Source: Streptomyces alanosinicus
GTDB taxonomy: Bacteria; Actinomycetota; Actinomycetes; Streptomycetales; Streptomycetaceae
DNA length: 64,000 bases
NCBI RefSeq assembly: GCF_014650595.1
Contig: NZ_BMVG01000012.1
Location: 1-64,000, forward strand
Reading direction: 5' to 3'
The stretch's first letter is position 1; the number at the start of each line of letters is the position of its first letter. The translations under genes were made by a program, and so were the position numbers. The notes under the pieces were generated by a model. That model made no database searches, was not told where the DNA came from, and saw only the letters and a list, made by a program, of their open reading frames with translations. This document shows, piece by piece, positions 9,901-18,084 of this stretch.

Positions 9901-10160
9901 GTTTCTTCGACCTGGGCGGCAACTCTCTGCTCCTGTTCAAAGTGCTGACGCTGTTGAGAAGGAAGGGGTGGAACGGCTTGACCATGGCCGACCTCTTTGC
10001 CTGCCCCACCCCCCGGGGCCTGGCCGACCATCTGCCGGCCCTCCGGGGAAGGGGACCGGCTACCCCCGAACCCCCTGTTCCGGACAGGGCCGCGGAGACC
10101 GAAAGCCGCCAGGTCGCACGAGGCCGCCTGGCCGACCGAAGGCGCAGGGGCCGTTCATGA
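6939..10160 (+). CDS. NRPS, C-A-T module with a degenerate adenylation domain
   Basis: A 1073-residue protein, GTG start overlapping the previous stop. Residues 1-430 are a condensation domain with intact HHHVILDGWS near residue 143. Residues 455-880 have the A-domain frame but eroded core motifs. A3 reads YTSGTAHAPVGV (Lys lost), A4 lacks the FDxS Asp (RAAAPWEWW), A5 reads YAPAGT instead of YGPTE, A8 has lost the usual Lys (DDRVPVRG), and the A10 NGK Lys is missing (LDGRTAVD). The C-terminal carrier is intact (LGGNSLLL, Ser996). The A domain is probably inactive, so this carrier would be loaded by another A domain in trans or the module would be skipped. The condensation domain should accept the D-configured chain from the A-T-E protein. 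Confidence 0.92.
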   Translation: MTGAVEDVHPLAPPQAGVLLRCLTEPEPGLYVVQMRFELTGAVHVGRLQAAWTEMVRRHPVLRSAVVWEGVSHPVQVVVPPSGLTVPVDVFDVRDVAAGDRAAAVQDILREDRVRGFDLTRAPLMRVLLVQLGEQLWEMVWTHHHVILDGWSAAHVVAELWQCYGGHDAPAAKRPAFRDYTAAVAAKAALSREANTRYWTGVVRPHSGRRPLLDEENLPRSHWAPDIWSEREHPVPDDRLQPWLNAARRHRVSLPTLLQAGWALTLRTRGLGPDEVTYGLVTSTRTDVPDGTEVVGMCVTSVPQRVVMDPGVDVSAWLRRVAGDTAAAEEHACVNPADHRLWSGGDTTAEPFRCLLAIENYPQEALLTRVETDGIGCRYLGVRESTNYALTAGVPAGSPKRLKLTFDTRRVRAERVVALLDLWHTAVDLLCAEEPCTLGDVLAALDQRGAGPDNSGSSVLSLIAGQVAALPGAVAVSDAVGSLTFHDLDAAADRVAAWLCARGTVPGERVGVMAGSSRLTVAAALGALRAGAAYVPVDPRHPAPYRAAVVADAGVRLVLSSARRCLPELPGATVLYVPDILSAPETPVVPSPPGGRRTEAEAEACVAYTSGTAHAPVGVSYSHSDLTAALKDMAELLDTGPGETWAPLHSLARAAAPWEWWAPLAHGGRLLLPPAVVESLPETAARLVEERVSVVMAAPAEVETVRRLIRRSASWPGPRGLRTLVNGRGPADADLRGWRAEGLPSGVRLASLYAPAGTGAALARLLTPADLADEGGAAALGHPGPGTAVVVLGPAGEPVSPDAVGELHLGARTLLPTGDLVRVSADGLLTMTGRADDRVPVRGVLVRPEDVETLIKETCPEVADCRVAVPPAEADAPPSPTAEGDGLVACLVPKEPFSQGPAQRVAVERALLRALRSRLPETSVPTALRWAEFPAALDGRTAVDIESAAALRAASTPSGAQDRKDIEDEITSVWGAVLDVPDVPLDARFFDLGGNSLLLFKVLTLLRRKGWNGLTMADLFACPTPRGLADHLPALRGRGPATPEPPVPDRAAETESRQVARGRLADRRRRGRS

Positions 10161-13100
10161 GCGAGGCTGTACGGATGGAGATGGGGAACCTTCCTCCCAA
10201 CGCTGTGGCCGTCACAGGAATGTCGGGACGCTTTCCCGGCGCGCAGAGCATCGACGAGCTGTGGCGGGCGCTGCGCGAGGGCCGCGAACTGATCAGCTTC
10301 TTCGATCGCCGAGAACTGCTGGACCTCGGTGTGCCCGCCGCGGACGTCGACGACCTCGGCTATGTGGCGGCTCGGGGAGCGCTCGACGCACCCCTGGCGT
10401 TCGACGCGAGCTTCTTCGGATACAGCGCCCGGGAAGCCGAACTGATGGACCCTCAGCAGCGCCTGATCCTGGAGACGGCATGGCACGTCGCCGAAGACGC
10501 CGGTTGTCGACTCGCCGACATCGACGGGCGTGTCGGTGTGTTCGCGGCCGCCGCACCACCCACGTATCTATCGGTCTTCCAACAGCCCAAGGAGGCCGGC
10601 GGGCTGGAGATCCAGCTCGGCAACGACACCGACTTCGCAGCGTCCAGGGTCTCCTACAAGCTTGACCTGAACGGGCCCAGCGTCTCGGTGGCCACGGCGT
10701 GTTCCTCGGGGCTCGCCGTCGTCCACCTGGCCTGTCAGAGCCTGCTGTCGGGTGATTCCGACGTGGCCCTGGCGGTCGCGGCCTCGGTGCGCTTCCCCGC
10801 GGACAGAGGGCTGCTGCGCGGCGCCGACTCGATCCTGTCGCCCGACGGGCATTGCCGTGCCTTCGGTGCCGACGCCGACGGCACCGTCGAGGCGGACGGC
10901 GCGGTCGGCGTCCTGCTCAAGCGGCTCGAGGACGCCGTGGACGACCGCGATCACATCTACGCCGTGATCCGTGGGTCCGCCATGGGCAACGACGGCGCCC
11001 ATCGGGTCGGGTTCACCGCTCCGGGCGCGCGCGGACAGCAGTCCGTGCTCGCCGAGGCCCTGCGGTTCGCCGATGTCCGACCCGAGGATGTCGGGTACGT
11101 GGAGGCGCACGGCACGGGTACACCCCTGGGCGACCCGATCGAGATGCGCGCCATGGCCGGTGTCTACGGCACGGCCGAGCGGACCGAGCCCTGCCGGGTG
11201 GGATCCCTCAAGTCGAATCTGGGTCATCTCAACCATGCGAGCGGTATGGCTGGACTGGTCAAGGCGGTCCTCTGCCTGCGGCACCGGGAGTTCGTGCCGA
11301 CCCTGCACACGGACCGTGTGAACCCGGAACTGGACCTGGCCGACGGACGGTTGAGGATTCAGCGGGAGCGGGAGCCCTGGCCGGAGGCGGCCGTGCCACG
11401 GACGGCGGCGGTCAGCTCGTTCGGCATGGGCGGGACCAATGTCCACATGATCGTCTCCGAGGCGCCCGCCGTTCCGGCGTCGGCATCGGGGTCCCGCCCG
11501 GCGCAGGCGGTGATCCTGCCCCTTTCGGCGCGGTCGGGTCCCGCCCTGGAGGAGGCCCGGGCCCGGCTGGCGGCGTGGTTGCGCGCCCATGGGGACACGG
11601 CATCACTCGCGGACGTCGCCCACACCCTGCAGACGGGGCGCACCGCGTTCCCCCACCGGGCCGCCGTCGTCTGCCGTACAAAGGATGAGGCCATCGCGGC
11701 TCTCGACCGGCCGGCCGAGCCGGTGCTCCGGCCGGGTTCCATGAACCGTGACCGCGTCGTGGCGTTCCTCTTTCCCGGACAGGGGGCGCAGCGGCCCGGC
11801 ATGGCGCGCGCCCTGTACCGGTCCGCGCCGGTCTTCCGTGCCGTCCTGGACGAGTGCCTCGAATACGCCCGGCGAGAACCGGGGCTGGAATCGCTACGGG
11901 CACTGCTTCTCGACGAGGACGTGCCCATGGATGCGGAGCTGCGGCGGACAGCCTTGGCCCAGCCGGCGCTCTTCGCCGTCGAGTACGCCATGGCCCGGCA
12001 GTGGATGGCTCACGGGGTCCTGCCCGGCGCCATGCTTGGCCACAGCGTCGGCGAGTTCGTCGCCGCCTGTGTGGCGGGGGTGTTCTCCGCCGAGGACGCG
12101 ATGCGCCTGGTCGCCCGGCGCGGCCGACTGGTGCAGTCCGTTGAGCCCGGCGGAATGTCGGCGGTCAGGCTCCCCGAAGAGGAGGTGTCCGCCGCTCTCG
12201 GCGAGCTGCGCGGGTGGGAGTTCAGCGCGTACAACGCCGTCGACCAGTGCGTCATCAGCGCGCCGTTCGGCGTGCTCGAGTCCGCCGAGGAGGCGCTGCG
12301 GGCCCATGGCGCGGTCACGACCCGCCTGAAGGTCAGTCACGCCTTCCACTCCCGGTCCGTCGAGCCGGTGCTCGAGCAGTTCGCGCGGGAGGTCGAGCGC
12401 ACGGCGCGCCACCAACCGCGGTACGCGTATCTGACCAATGTCACGGGGAACTGGATCACGCCGGAGGAGGCGACCTCGGTCGACCACTGGGTCCGCCACC
12501 TGCGGGAGCCGGTGCGGTTCGGGCCGGCGCTCAGCACCGTCAAGGAGGCGCTGGACCCGGTGTTCCTGCACCTGGGGCCGGGTACCTCGGTGGGCGACCT
12601 CGCCCGCGGCGCCGGAGCGGACCAGGTCGTCTTCGGCCTCGGGCGCGGTGAGCGGGAGGACACCCGGCAGGCTTCCCTCGCCGCCCTCTGGACGGCGGGC
12701 GCACGGATCGACTGGCCGTCCCTGGCCGGCCCGGATTCGCGCCGCGTGAGCCTGCCCGGATATCCGTTCCAACGGCAGGTGTTCGCCCTCCCGCTCCGTG
12801 GCTCGGCACCGGCCGCTCCGCCCGCGGCGGACAGCGAACGGCTCCCGGTCCACCGGTGGTTCTACGCCGAGACATGGGCACCGTCCGTCGAACTGCCCCT
12901 GCCTTCGGACCGGCTGGCCGGCCAACTCCCGGAGCGCTGGGCCGTGGTCGGGGGTGGGCAGGTCGCGGACGCTCTCGCGGAGCTGGGCAGGTCCTGGGGC
13001 AAGCGGGTGACCGCCCTCGGCTCAGTCGCGGGCCCGGACGGCGAGGCCCTCGCGAGCGCCGAGCCTGAACTCGTCCTGACCGTCGTCGAGAACGACGGAG

Positions 13101-14647
13101 CGGATGGGGAGAGCCGACTGCACGGCGCGGACGGGGCGACACGGGCGCCGGGCCCGGAGCTCTCCGGAGTGCGTGACGTCATGACGATCGTCCGTCTGCT
13201 CGCCGAGGGCGAGCAGCGGTCGGCGGCACGGGTGCTCGCGCTCGCCGTGAGCGACGAAGCTCAGGGCGAGTCCGCGGCAGGACCCCCCGGTCCACCGAAC
13301 GGCGCCGCGCTCGTCGCTGCCGCCAGAGTGCTCGATCAGGAGAATCCCGGCGTTACGGTGTCGGCCCTCCCCGTGGCCCGGTACGGGGCGCCCGCCTCGC
13401 AGGTGGCCGTCAGAGCGCTGCGCCGGCTGGTGGACGGCAGGGACGACGACGCGGTGCTGGTCGGCGAGAGGCGTCTGCGGCGGCTGATCGAACCGCTGGA
13501 GCTGCCTGCCGACGCGCTTCCGCCGACCCGGCTGAAACGACGAGGTGTTTATGTGATCACGGGCGGCCTGGGTCGGATCGGGCTGCGCATGGCCTCCTAT
13601 CTGGCCCGTCACCACGAGGCCCGGCTGGTTCTCGTGGGGCGCCGCACGGTACCGCTTCGCTCGGAATGGCCCTCGGTCCTCGCGGATCCATCGCATCCAT
13701 GCCACGGACTGGTGGGCGAGTTCACGCGCTGGGAGAAGGAGGGCGCCCATGTCACTCCCGTCAGCGCCGATGTGACCAGCATGGACTCGCTGGCCCGAGC
13801 GTGGGACGAGGCCGAGTCGGCGTACGGGCGGGTGGACGGCGTGGTGCACGCGGCGGGCCTGTCGGATGCCGACGCCTTCCCGCTGGCGCGGGACACGGAC
13901 GGTGAACTCGCCGCGCGGCACCGGAAGGTCAAGTCGGAGGGCGCTCTCCATCTTGCCGCGCTCGCCGCTGACCGCCGCCCCGACTTCGTCCTCGCTCTGT
14001 CGTCGTTGTCGACGGTGCTGGGTGGTCTGGGTTTCAGTGCCTACGCCGCTGCGAGCGCTGCCATGGAGTCGGTCTGCGCGTCCGCCTCAGGCGACCTTCC
14101 CGTGGAGTGGTGCGCGGTCCGGCTGGACGGCTGGGAGGACAAGGAGGGCGGCGGTGCCGTCTTCCGTCGGCGCGTCGCGGACGTCATCAGGGACGACGAC
14201 GCCGATGAGTTGTTCGACGTCCTCTTCCGGCTGCTGCCGCTCGGTGTCGTCATGGTGTCGACGACCGACCTGCCGGCGAGGCTCGCCGGCCGCAAGGTGG
14301 CCATGGCGGCCGACGAGGACGAGCGGCAGGGGAAGGAGGACCAGGCTCCTGCCGAGAGCTTCCGCTATCCCCGACCGGCTCTGTCCACGCCGTACCGCGA
14401 GCCGGGTGACGAGTTCGAGGGCTTCCTCGTCGGAGTGTTCTCGGAACTCCTGCGCACGGAGGGGATAGGAGTCGACGACGACTTCTTCGAACTGGGCGGT
14501 CATTCCCTCCTCGCCATGAGCATGGTGGACCGGCTGCGCACGGAGCTCGGCCTGGACATCGGGCTCCGCGTCCTGTTCGAGGCACCGACAGCCGCCCAGC
14601 TGGCGCAGTCTGTTGAAGCGCTGCTCAGGGAATCGGAGACCGCGTAA
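10157..14647 (+). CDS. Type I PKS module, KS-AT-KR-T
   Basis: A 1496-residue protein. The KS (about 14-440) has active Cys182 in ATACSSGL, EAHGTGTPLGDP and NLGHLNHASG. The AT (about 530-830) has LFPGQGAQ, GHSVGE (Ser630) and SHAFHS, the HAFH form typical of malonyl-CoA selection. The KR (about 1130-1360) has GGLGRIG, a catalytic-type Ser in LALSSLSTVLGG and Tyr1296 in FSAYAAAS, so it should be active. The final carrier (LGGHSLL, Ser1450) resembles NRPS carriers and the carrier at the window start. There is no DH, ER, MT or thioesterase. The inferred role is one malonyl extension with ketone reduction after the peptide modules. Both ends overlap neighbours (ATGA at 10157, TAATG at 14645). Confidence 0.94.
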   Translation: MSEAVRMEMGNLPPNAVAVTGMSGRFPGAQSIDELWRALREGRELISFFDRRELLDLGVPAADVDDLGYVAARGALDAPLAFDASFFGYSAREAELMDPQQRLILETAWHVAEDAGCRLADIDGRVGVFAAAAPPTYLSVFQQPKEAGGLEIQLGNDTDFAASRVSYKLDLNGPSVSVATACSSGLAVVHLACQSLLSGDSDVALAVAASVRFPADRGLLRGADSILSPDGHCRAFGADADGTVEADGAVGVLLKRLEDAVDDRDHIYAVIRGSAMGNDGAHRVGFTAPGARGQQSVLAEALRFADVRPEDVGYVEAHGTGTPLGDPIEMRAMAGVYGTAERTEPCRVGSLKSNLGHLNHASGMAGLVKAVLCLRHREFVPTLHTDRVNPELDLADGRLRIQREREPWPEAAVPRTAAVSSFGMGGTNVHMIVSEAPAVPASASGSRPAQAVILPLSARSGPALEEARARLAAWLRAHGDTASLADVAHTLQTGRTAFPHRAAVVCRTKDEAIAALDRPAEPVLRPGSMNRDRVVAFLFPGQGAQRPGMARALYRSAPVFRAVLDECLEYARREPGLESLRALLLDEDVPMDAELRRTALAQPALFAVEYAMARQWMAHGVLPGAMLGHSVGEFVAACVAGVFSAEDAMRLVARRGRLVQSVEPGGMSAVRLPEEEVSAALGELRGWEFSAYNAVDQCVISAPFGVLESAEEALRAHGAVTTRLKVSHAFHSRSVEPVLEQFAREVERTARHQPRYAYLTNVTGNWITPEEATSVDHWVRHLREPVRFGPALSTVKEALDPVFLHLGPGTSVGDLARGAGADQVVFGLGRGEREDTRQASLAALWTAGARIDWPSLAGPDSRRVSLPGYPFQRQVFALPLRGSAPAAPPAADSERLPVHRWFYAETWAPSVELPLPSDRLAGQLPERWAVVGGGQVADALAELGRSWGKRVTALGSVAGPDGEALASAEPELVLTVVENDGADGESRLHGADGATRAPGPELSGVRDVMTIVRLLAEGEQRSAARVLALAVSDEAQGESAAGPPGPPNGAALVAAARVLDQENPGVTVSALPVARYGAPASQVAVRALRRLVDGRDDDAVLVGERRLRRLIEPLELPADALPPTRLKRRGVYVITGGLGRIGLRMASYLARHHEARLVLVGRRTVPLRSEWPSVLADPSHPCHGLVGEFTRWEKEGAHVTPVSADVTSMDSLARAWDEAESAYGRVDGVVHAAGLSDADAFPLARDTDGELAARHRKVKSEGALHLAALAADRRPDFVLALSSLSTVLGGLGFSAYAAASAAMESVCASASGDLPVEWCAVRLDGWEDKEGGGAVFRRRVADVIRDDDADELFDVLFRLLPLGVVMVSTTDLPARLAGRKVAMAADEDERQGKEDQAPAESFRYPRPALSTPYREPGDEFEGFLVGVFSELLRTEGIGVDDDFFELGGHSLLAMSMVDRLRTELGLDIGLRVLFEAPTAAQLAQSVEALLRESETA

Positions 14648-15444
14648 TGATGGATGTCGTCATTCTGTGCGGAGGTCGCGGGACCCGCCTCTTCCCGGCC
14701 ACCGCGACACTGCCGAAGCTGCTGGTCCCCATCGGCCCCCGCACGATGCTGGAACTCTTGATCGCGCACCTGGAAGGGCAGGGCATCCAGCGCGTGATCC
14801 TCTGCGCGGGCTACCGCGCCTCGGAGATCATCTCGTTCCTCACCGAGCGCTCGGTCGAACCCGTCCGGGAGCTCGGCGACGGAGACCTCGGAGCGGTGGT
14901 CCGGGGCCCCCGCGGCCGTCCGGTCGAAGTGGTCGCCGCCGACACGGGACTCGACGTACCGACCGGGGCCCGCATTCACCGGATATCGCCGTATCTGCGC
15001 AGTCAGGAGTGCATGGTCGTCTACGGTGACGTCCTCGGCGACGTAGCGGTCGATCGGCTGCTCCACCACCATCGCTGGCGATGCAAGTCCGTCACCGTGA
15101 CCACCGCCAAGGCGCGGTCGCCCTTCGGGCATGTGATCGTCGGCGAGCAGGGGCAGGTGCGGGCCTTCCAGGAGAAGCCGGTTCTGACCGACCCGGTCAA
15201 CATCGGTTTCATGGTGCTGGACCGGACGGTGGTGGCGGACGAACTCAATCCCCACTCGGGTCAGTTGGAGGAGGATCTGCTGCGCAGGCTGGCGGTCGAC
15301 GGACAGCTGTCGGCGTTCGAGCACGACGGACACTTCGAGAAGATGGACACACTCGCCGACCGCGAGCGGCTGGAGGGTCTCTGGAAACAGGGGGAACTGG
15401 ATTGGCTGACAGCGCCGGTCTCGGACCTGGCGACGACGCTGTGA
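14647..15444 (+). CDS. Sugar-1-phosphate nucleotidyltransferase, glucose-1-phosphate cytidylyltransferase-like
   Basis: A 265-residue enzyme with the nucleotidyltransferase signature LCGGRGTRLFP followed by PKLLVPIG, and VYGDVLGD in the metal/nucleotide site. The C-terminus (KMDTLADRERLEGLW) resembles RfbF glucose-1-phosphate cytidylyltransferases more than RmlA thymidylyltransferases. It would make a CDP- or dTDP-sugar for the glycosyltransferase next door. No sugar dehydratase is present in the window, so further sugar genes would have to lie upstream or elsewhere. Its ATG overlaps the PKS stop (TAATG) and its stop overlaps the glycosyltransferase GTG (GTGA). A second Met follows the first. 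Confidence 0.85.
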   Translation: MMDVVILCGGRGTRLFPATATLPKLLVPIGPRTMLELLIAHLEGQGIQRVILCAGYRASEIISFLTERSVEPVRELGDGDLGAVVRGPRGRPVEVVAADTGLDVPTGARIHRISPYLRSQECMVVYGDVLGDVAVDRLLHHHRWRCKSVTVTTAKARSPFGHVIVGEQGQVRAFQEKPVLTDPVNIGFMVLDRTVVADELNPHSGQLEEDLLRRLAVDGQLSAFEHDGHFEKMDTLADRERLEGLWKQGELDWLTAPVSDLATTL

Positions 15445-16637
15445 CAGCGCTTCCCGCGACCGTCGCGATAGCAGGCACCGGGACCGCGGGTGACCTGCTC
15501 CCCTTGTTGGCGATCGGGCGTCGGCTGGTGGCTCTGGGGCATGCCGTCACGTTCATCACCCATGCCCCGTACCGGGAAAGGGCACAGTCGGCGGGGCTGC
15601 GCTTCGTGGCCCTGGACACGGAGGAGGAATACGCGGCCCTGCTGGCGGACTCGGCGGAGCTGGTGGGCGGAAACCACGATCTGGACCTGGTGGAAGGGAC
15701 AACCGGCTGGTACCACAGCCCGGAGCGCAAGCTCCGGGAGTACCAGGCCGTGGCCGACTGTGTGTCGGACCGCGACGCCGTGGTCATCGGCCGCTATCTG
15801 AGCGCTGCTCCGGCGATGGCGGCGGCTGAGGCGTGCGGCGCACGTGGTGCCTGGTCACTGGTCTCGCCGCACGCCTTGCAGGAGGGCGTCGCCACACAGG
15901 CGCTCCACGGCGCGCGCAAGCTCGATGCCCTGAACACCGACCGGAAGCTCTTCGGGCTCCCGCCTGTCGAGGACTGGCTCGACTGGACGGAGCGGGTGGC
16001 GGTCAAAGTCGGGCTCTGGCCGGACTGGTTCGCGCCCGACGTGAACGAGTGGCCGAGGCTGTTCCGCACCGGATTTCCCTGCGACGCCTCGGAGTCCGGC
16101 GCCCTTCCGGAGGAGGTCTGGGAGTTCCTGTCCGCCGGGGAACCACCGGTGCTGATCACCGGGGGGACCGGTCGGATGCTGGTCTCCAACTTCTTCGAGT
16201 CGGCGGTCAACGGCGTGCTGCGGGTGGGTGCCCGGGCGATTGTCGTCAATCGGCATCTGCGCCGGCCTCTGCACTGGCCCGAGGGGCAAGTGCTGGTCCA
16301 GCCGCAGTTGCCCTTTCCGGCCCTGATGCGGCATCTGAGCGCCATCGCACATCATGGCGGTATCGGTACGTGTGCCCGAGCCCTGGAGTGCGGCGTGCCG
16401 CAGGTGGTTCTCGCGGAGGGCGTCGACCGACCGGACAACGCCGCCCGGCTGAGACGCCTGGGGGTGGCGATCGATGTGCCCGGCCCTTCCTGGACGGCTT
16501 CGACGATCGCCGACGCCCTGCGCGTTCTGGCGGAGACACCGTCGGTGCGTTCGGCGAGCGAGGAGGCGGTCCTGCGGCTGCGCGGTGTGGACGCGGCCGA
16601 TCAGGCGGCCCGGCTGGTCGCGGCGCACCCGTGGTGA
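15441..16637 (+). CDS. GT1-family glycosyltransferase
   Basis: A 398-residue GT-B glycosyltransferase. The N-terminal domain starts with VAIAGTGTAGDLLPLLAIG, the glycine-rich acceptor-side loop of UDP-glycosyltransferases. The C-terminal donor-binding domain has VLVQPQLPF and HHGGIGTCARALECGVPQV, the usual sugar-nucleotide signature. It resembles YjiC/sterol-glucosyltransferase-like members. Overlap with the nucleotidyltransferase suggests it uses that enzyme's product to glycosylate the NRPS-PKS compound. It is the last plus-strand gene of the cluster and is followed by a strong hairpin. Confidence 0.88.
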   Translation: MTALPATVAIAGTGTAGDLLPLLAIGRRLVALGHAVTFITHAPYRERAQSAGLRFVALDTEEEYAALLADSAELVGGNHDLDLVEGTTGWYHSPERKLREYQAVADCVSDRDAVVIGRYLSAAPAMAAAEACGARGAWSLVSPHALQEGVATQALHGARKLDALNTDRKLFGLPPVEDWLDWTERVAVKVGLWPDWFAPDVNEWPRLFRTGFPCDASESGALPEEVWEFLSAGEPPVLITGGTGRMLVSNFFESAVNGVLRVGARAIVVNRHLRRPLHWPEGQVLVQPQLPFPALMRHLSAIAHHGGIGTCARALECGVPQVVLAEGVDRPDNAARLRRLGVAIDVPGPSWTASTIADALRVLAETPSVRSASEEAVLRLRGVDAADQAARLVAAHPW

Positions 16638-16656
16638 GCCCCGGCCAGCCGGTGTT

Positions 16657-16682
16657 TCCCGGACCGCCGCGGCGGTCCGGGA
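16657..16682. terminator. Bidirectional terminator-like perfect palindrome
   Basis: A 26-base perfect palindrome (two 13-base arms, no spacer, GC-rich) sits between the convergent stops of the glycosyltransferase and the methyltransferase. The position fits termination from both sides. Confidence 0.7.
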
Positions 16683-16685
16683 CCG

Positions 16686-17438
16686 TCAGACCCTGGCTTC
16701 GATATAAATCGACTCGTCCCGCCGGTCCGCGCGGTCGTGATCCGCCATTTCGGGGACGGAGCTGTCCTGGTATTCGCGCACTTCGATCCCTTCGGCATCG
16801 AAACCGGAGGCCGTCAGAGCATATCGGAGTTCAGCCTCGTCGTAGATCCATCGATGGCCCCAGAGGTAGAATATCTGGTTCATCATGAAAGCCTTGCGTT
16901 TCGGCATGGGGGGACGTGCGCCCATCGTGTGCATTTCCTCGCGGTGAGTGGCGTAGAAATCTCCCCCCAGATAGCCGTTCACATATTTCCCGAGATCGGG
17001 TGTGGTAAGGCGAAGGATTCCTCCAGGGGCCAGGACGCGTCGGACTTCCCTGAGCCAGCGAATGCCGTCCGGCAGCGTCAGGTGTTCGATCATGTGCTCG
17101 GAGTAGGCCCAGTCGAAACAGCCGTCTTCCAGCGGGAAGGGCTTCGAGGCGTCCATTTCCAGGTAGTACAGCCGGTTGTCGATACGCGAGACGCAATCGG
17201 GTCGGCTCACGGCGGTGTCGGACTCGGCACGGAACATGTCCGTGTTCAGGAATGCCGGAGCAAGCCGCCATGAACAACCGAACTGGATACCTCGGATGCC
17301 AAGTCCGGAAAGCTGCTCTCGGGTGAAGCGGGAGCTTTCGAGAACCCCTTCCAGATGCTCGCAGCGCAGCGGTGCAGGAGTTTCCGGTTCTGCTTCGCGC
17401 CAATCCCACGTGTAAGCGTCCATGCGGCGATCATACAT
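16686..17438 (-). CDS. Class I SAM-dependent methyltransferase
   Basis: About 250 residues. The SAM-binding start is a variant (IQFGCSWRLAPAFLNTDM). It is followed by the acidic strand end EMDASKPFPLEDGCFDWAY, the segment EHMIEHL typical of Methyltransf_11 proteins, and LREVRRVLAPGGILRL. The aromatic C-terminal half (FYLWGHRWIYDEAELRYAL) is shared with methyltransferases acting on sugars or small molecules. Base composition is visibly less GC-rich than the NRPS genes. It converges on the glycosyltransferase and is probably the last gene of the cluster, perhaps O- or N-methylating the sugar or peptide. ATG 17438 or ATG 17423 could be the start; neither has a strong ribosome site. Confidence 0.75.
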   Translation of the reverse strand: MYDRRMDAYTWDWREAEPETPAPLRCEHLEGVLESSRFTREQLSGLGIRGIQFGCSWRLAPAFLNTDMFRAESDTAVSRPDCVSRIDNRLYYLEMDASKPFPLEDGCFDWAYSEHMIEHLTLPDGIRWLREVRRVLAPGGILRLTTPDLGKYVNGYLGGDFYATHREEMHTMGARPPMPKRKAFMMNQIFYLWGHRWIYDEAELRYALTASGFDAEGIEVREYQDSSVPEMADHDRADRRDESIYIEARV

Positions 17439-17606
17439 AGCGGTCGCAGATTTCGATATGCGCCGGAGTGATTTAGCTCGAGAAACGGCTGCGGGAACAA
17501 TGTCCGGTTTTCTTCAGCAACAGCGACAGGTCGGCGGCTCGCGTTCCGAGCGCTCCCCACCGGACTCGTCCAGTGCCGCGTCATCGGCCCCGGACGTCGA
17601 AGAAGC

Positions 17607-18084
17607 TCAGGCAGCCCTCGCAGTCAGGAAGCGCTTGAGCGCGTCGAGCCAAGCGGTGTTGCCGTTACCGTGCGGGCCCCCTCCCCACAGGACGACGGCA
17701 TTGGTGGCCTTGCTGCAGGCTTGGAGCTCGTACGACCACAGCACTGGAGGCACATACCGCCCGGATCCCGGTCGGTCTCGGTACTGAGGTCACAGGAACG
17801 GGTACACGGGTTTGCCAGGGGGCGATCTGCTTCGCCTCGGCGCGAGCCTGGTCGAGCCGGTGCTGCCAGCCGGCCTCGCTGTCCGTCGAGCTGGTGTGGA
17901 GACCGGGAAGGAAGACATCCTCGTGCGCCGCGAGGGCGCGGCCCAACGGGTAGTACCTGCGGCTGATGTTGCCGAGCAGGTCCCAGAAGCCGATCTGCTT
18001 GTGCGGGGCGGCTTCACGCGTCCACGTCAGCAAGGTCGACAGTTTCCGGAAGCGGCGCCTGGCCACCTCCGGTTTGCCCGCCAC
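17607..18084 (-). pseudogene. Remnant of a glycoside-hydrolase-like or other hypothetical gene
   Basis: The minus strand reads protein-like sequence in two frames. From about 18060 one frame gives REAAPHKQIGFWDLLGNIS, DVFLPGLHTSSTD and RAEAKQIAP. Near 17820 it must shift to continue as GKPVYPFL, a TGA, then PQYRDRP, PPVLWSYEL, NAVVLWGGG and AWLDALKRFL, with a normal-looking C-terminus at 17607. A frameshift plus an in-frame stop mark it as decayed. The pattern (TIM-barrel-like strands, VVLWG near the end) faintly recalls hyaluronidase-type glycosidases, but I do not assign a family. No start was found. Confidence 0.45.
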
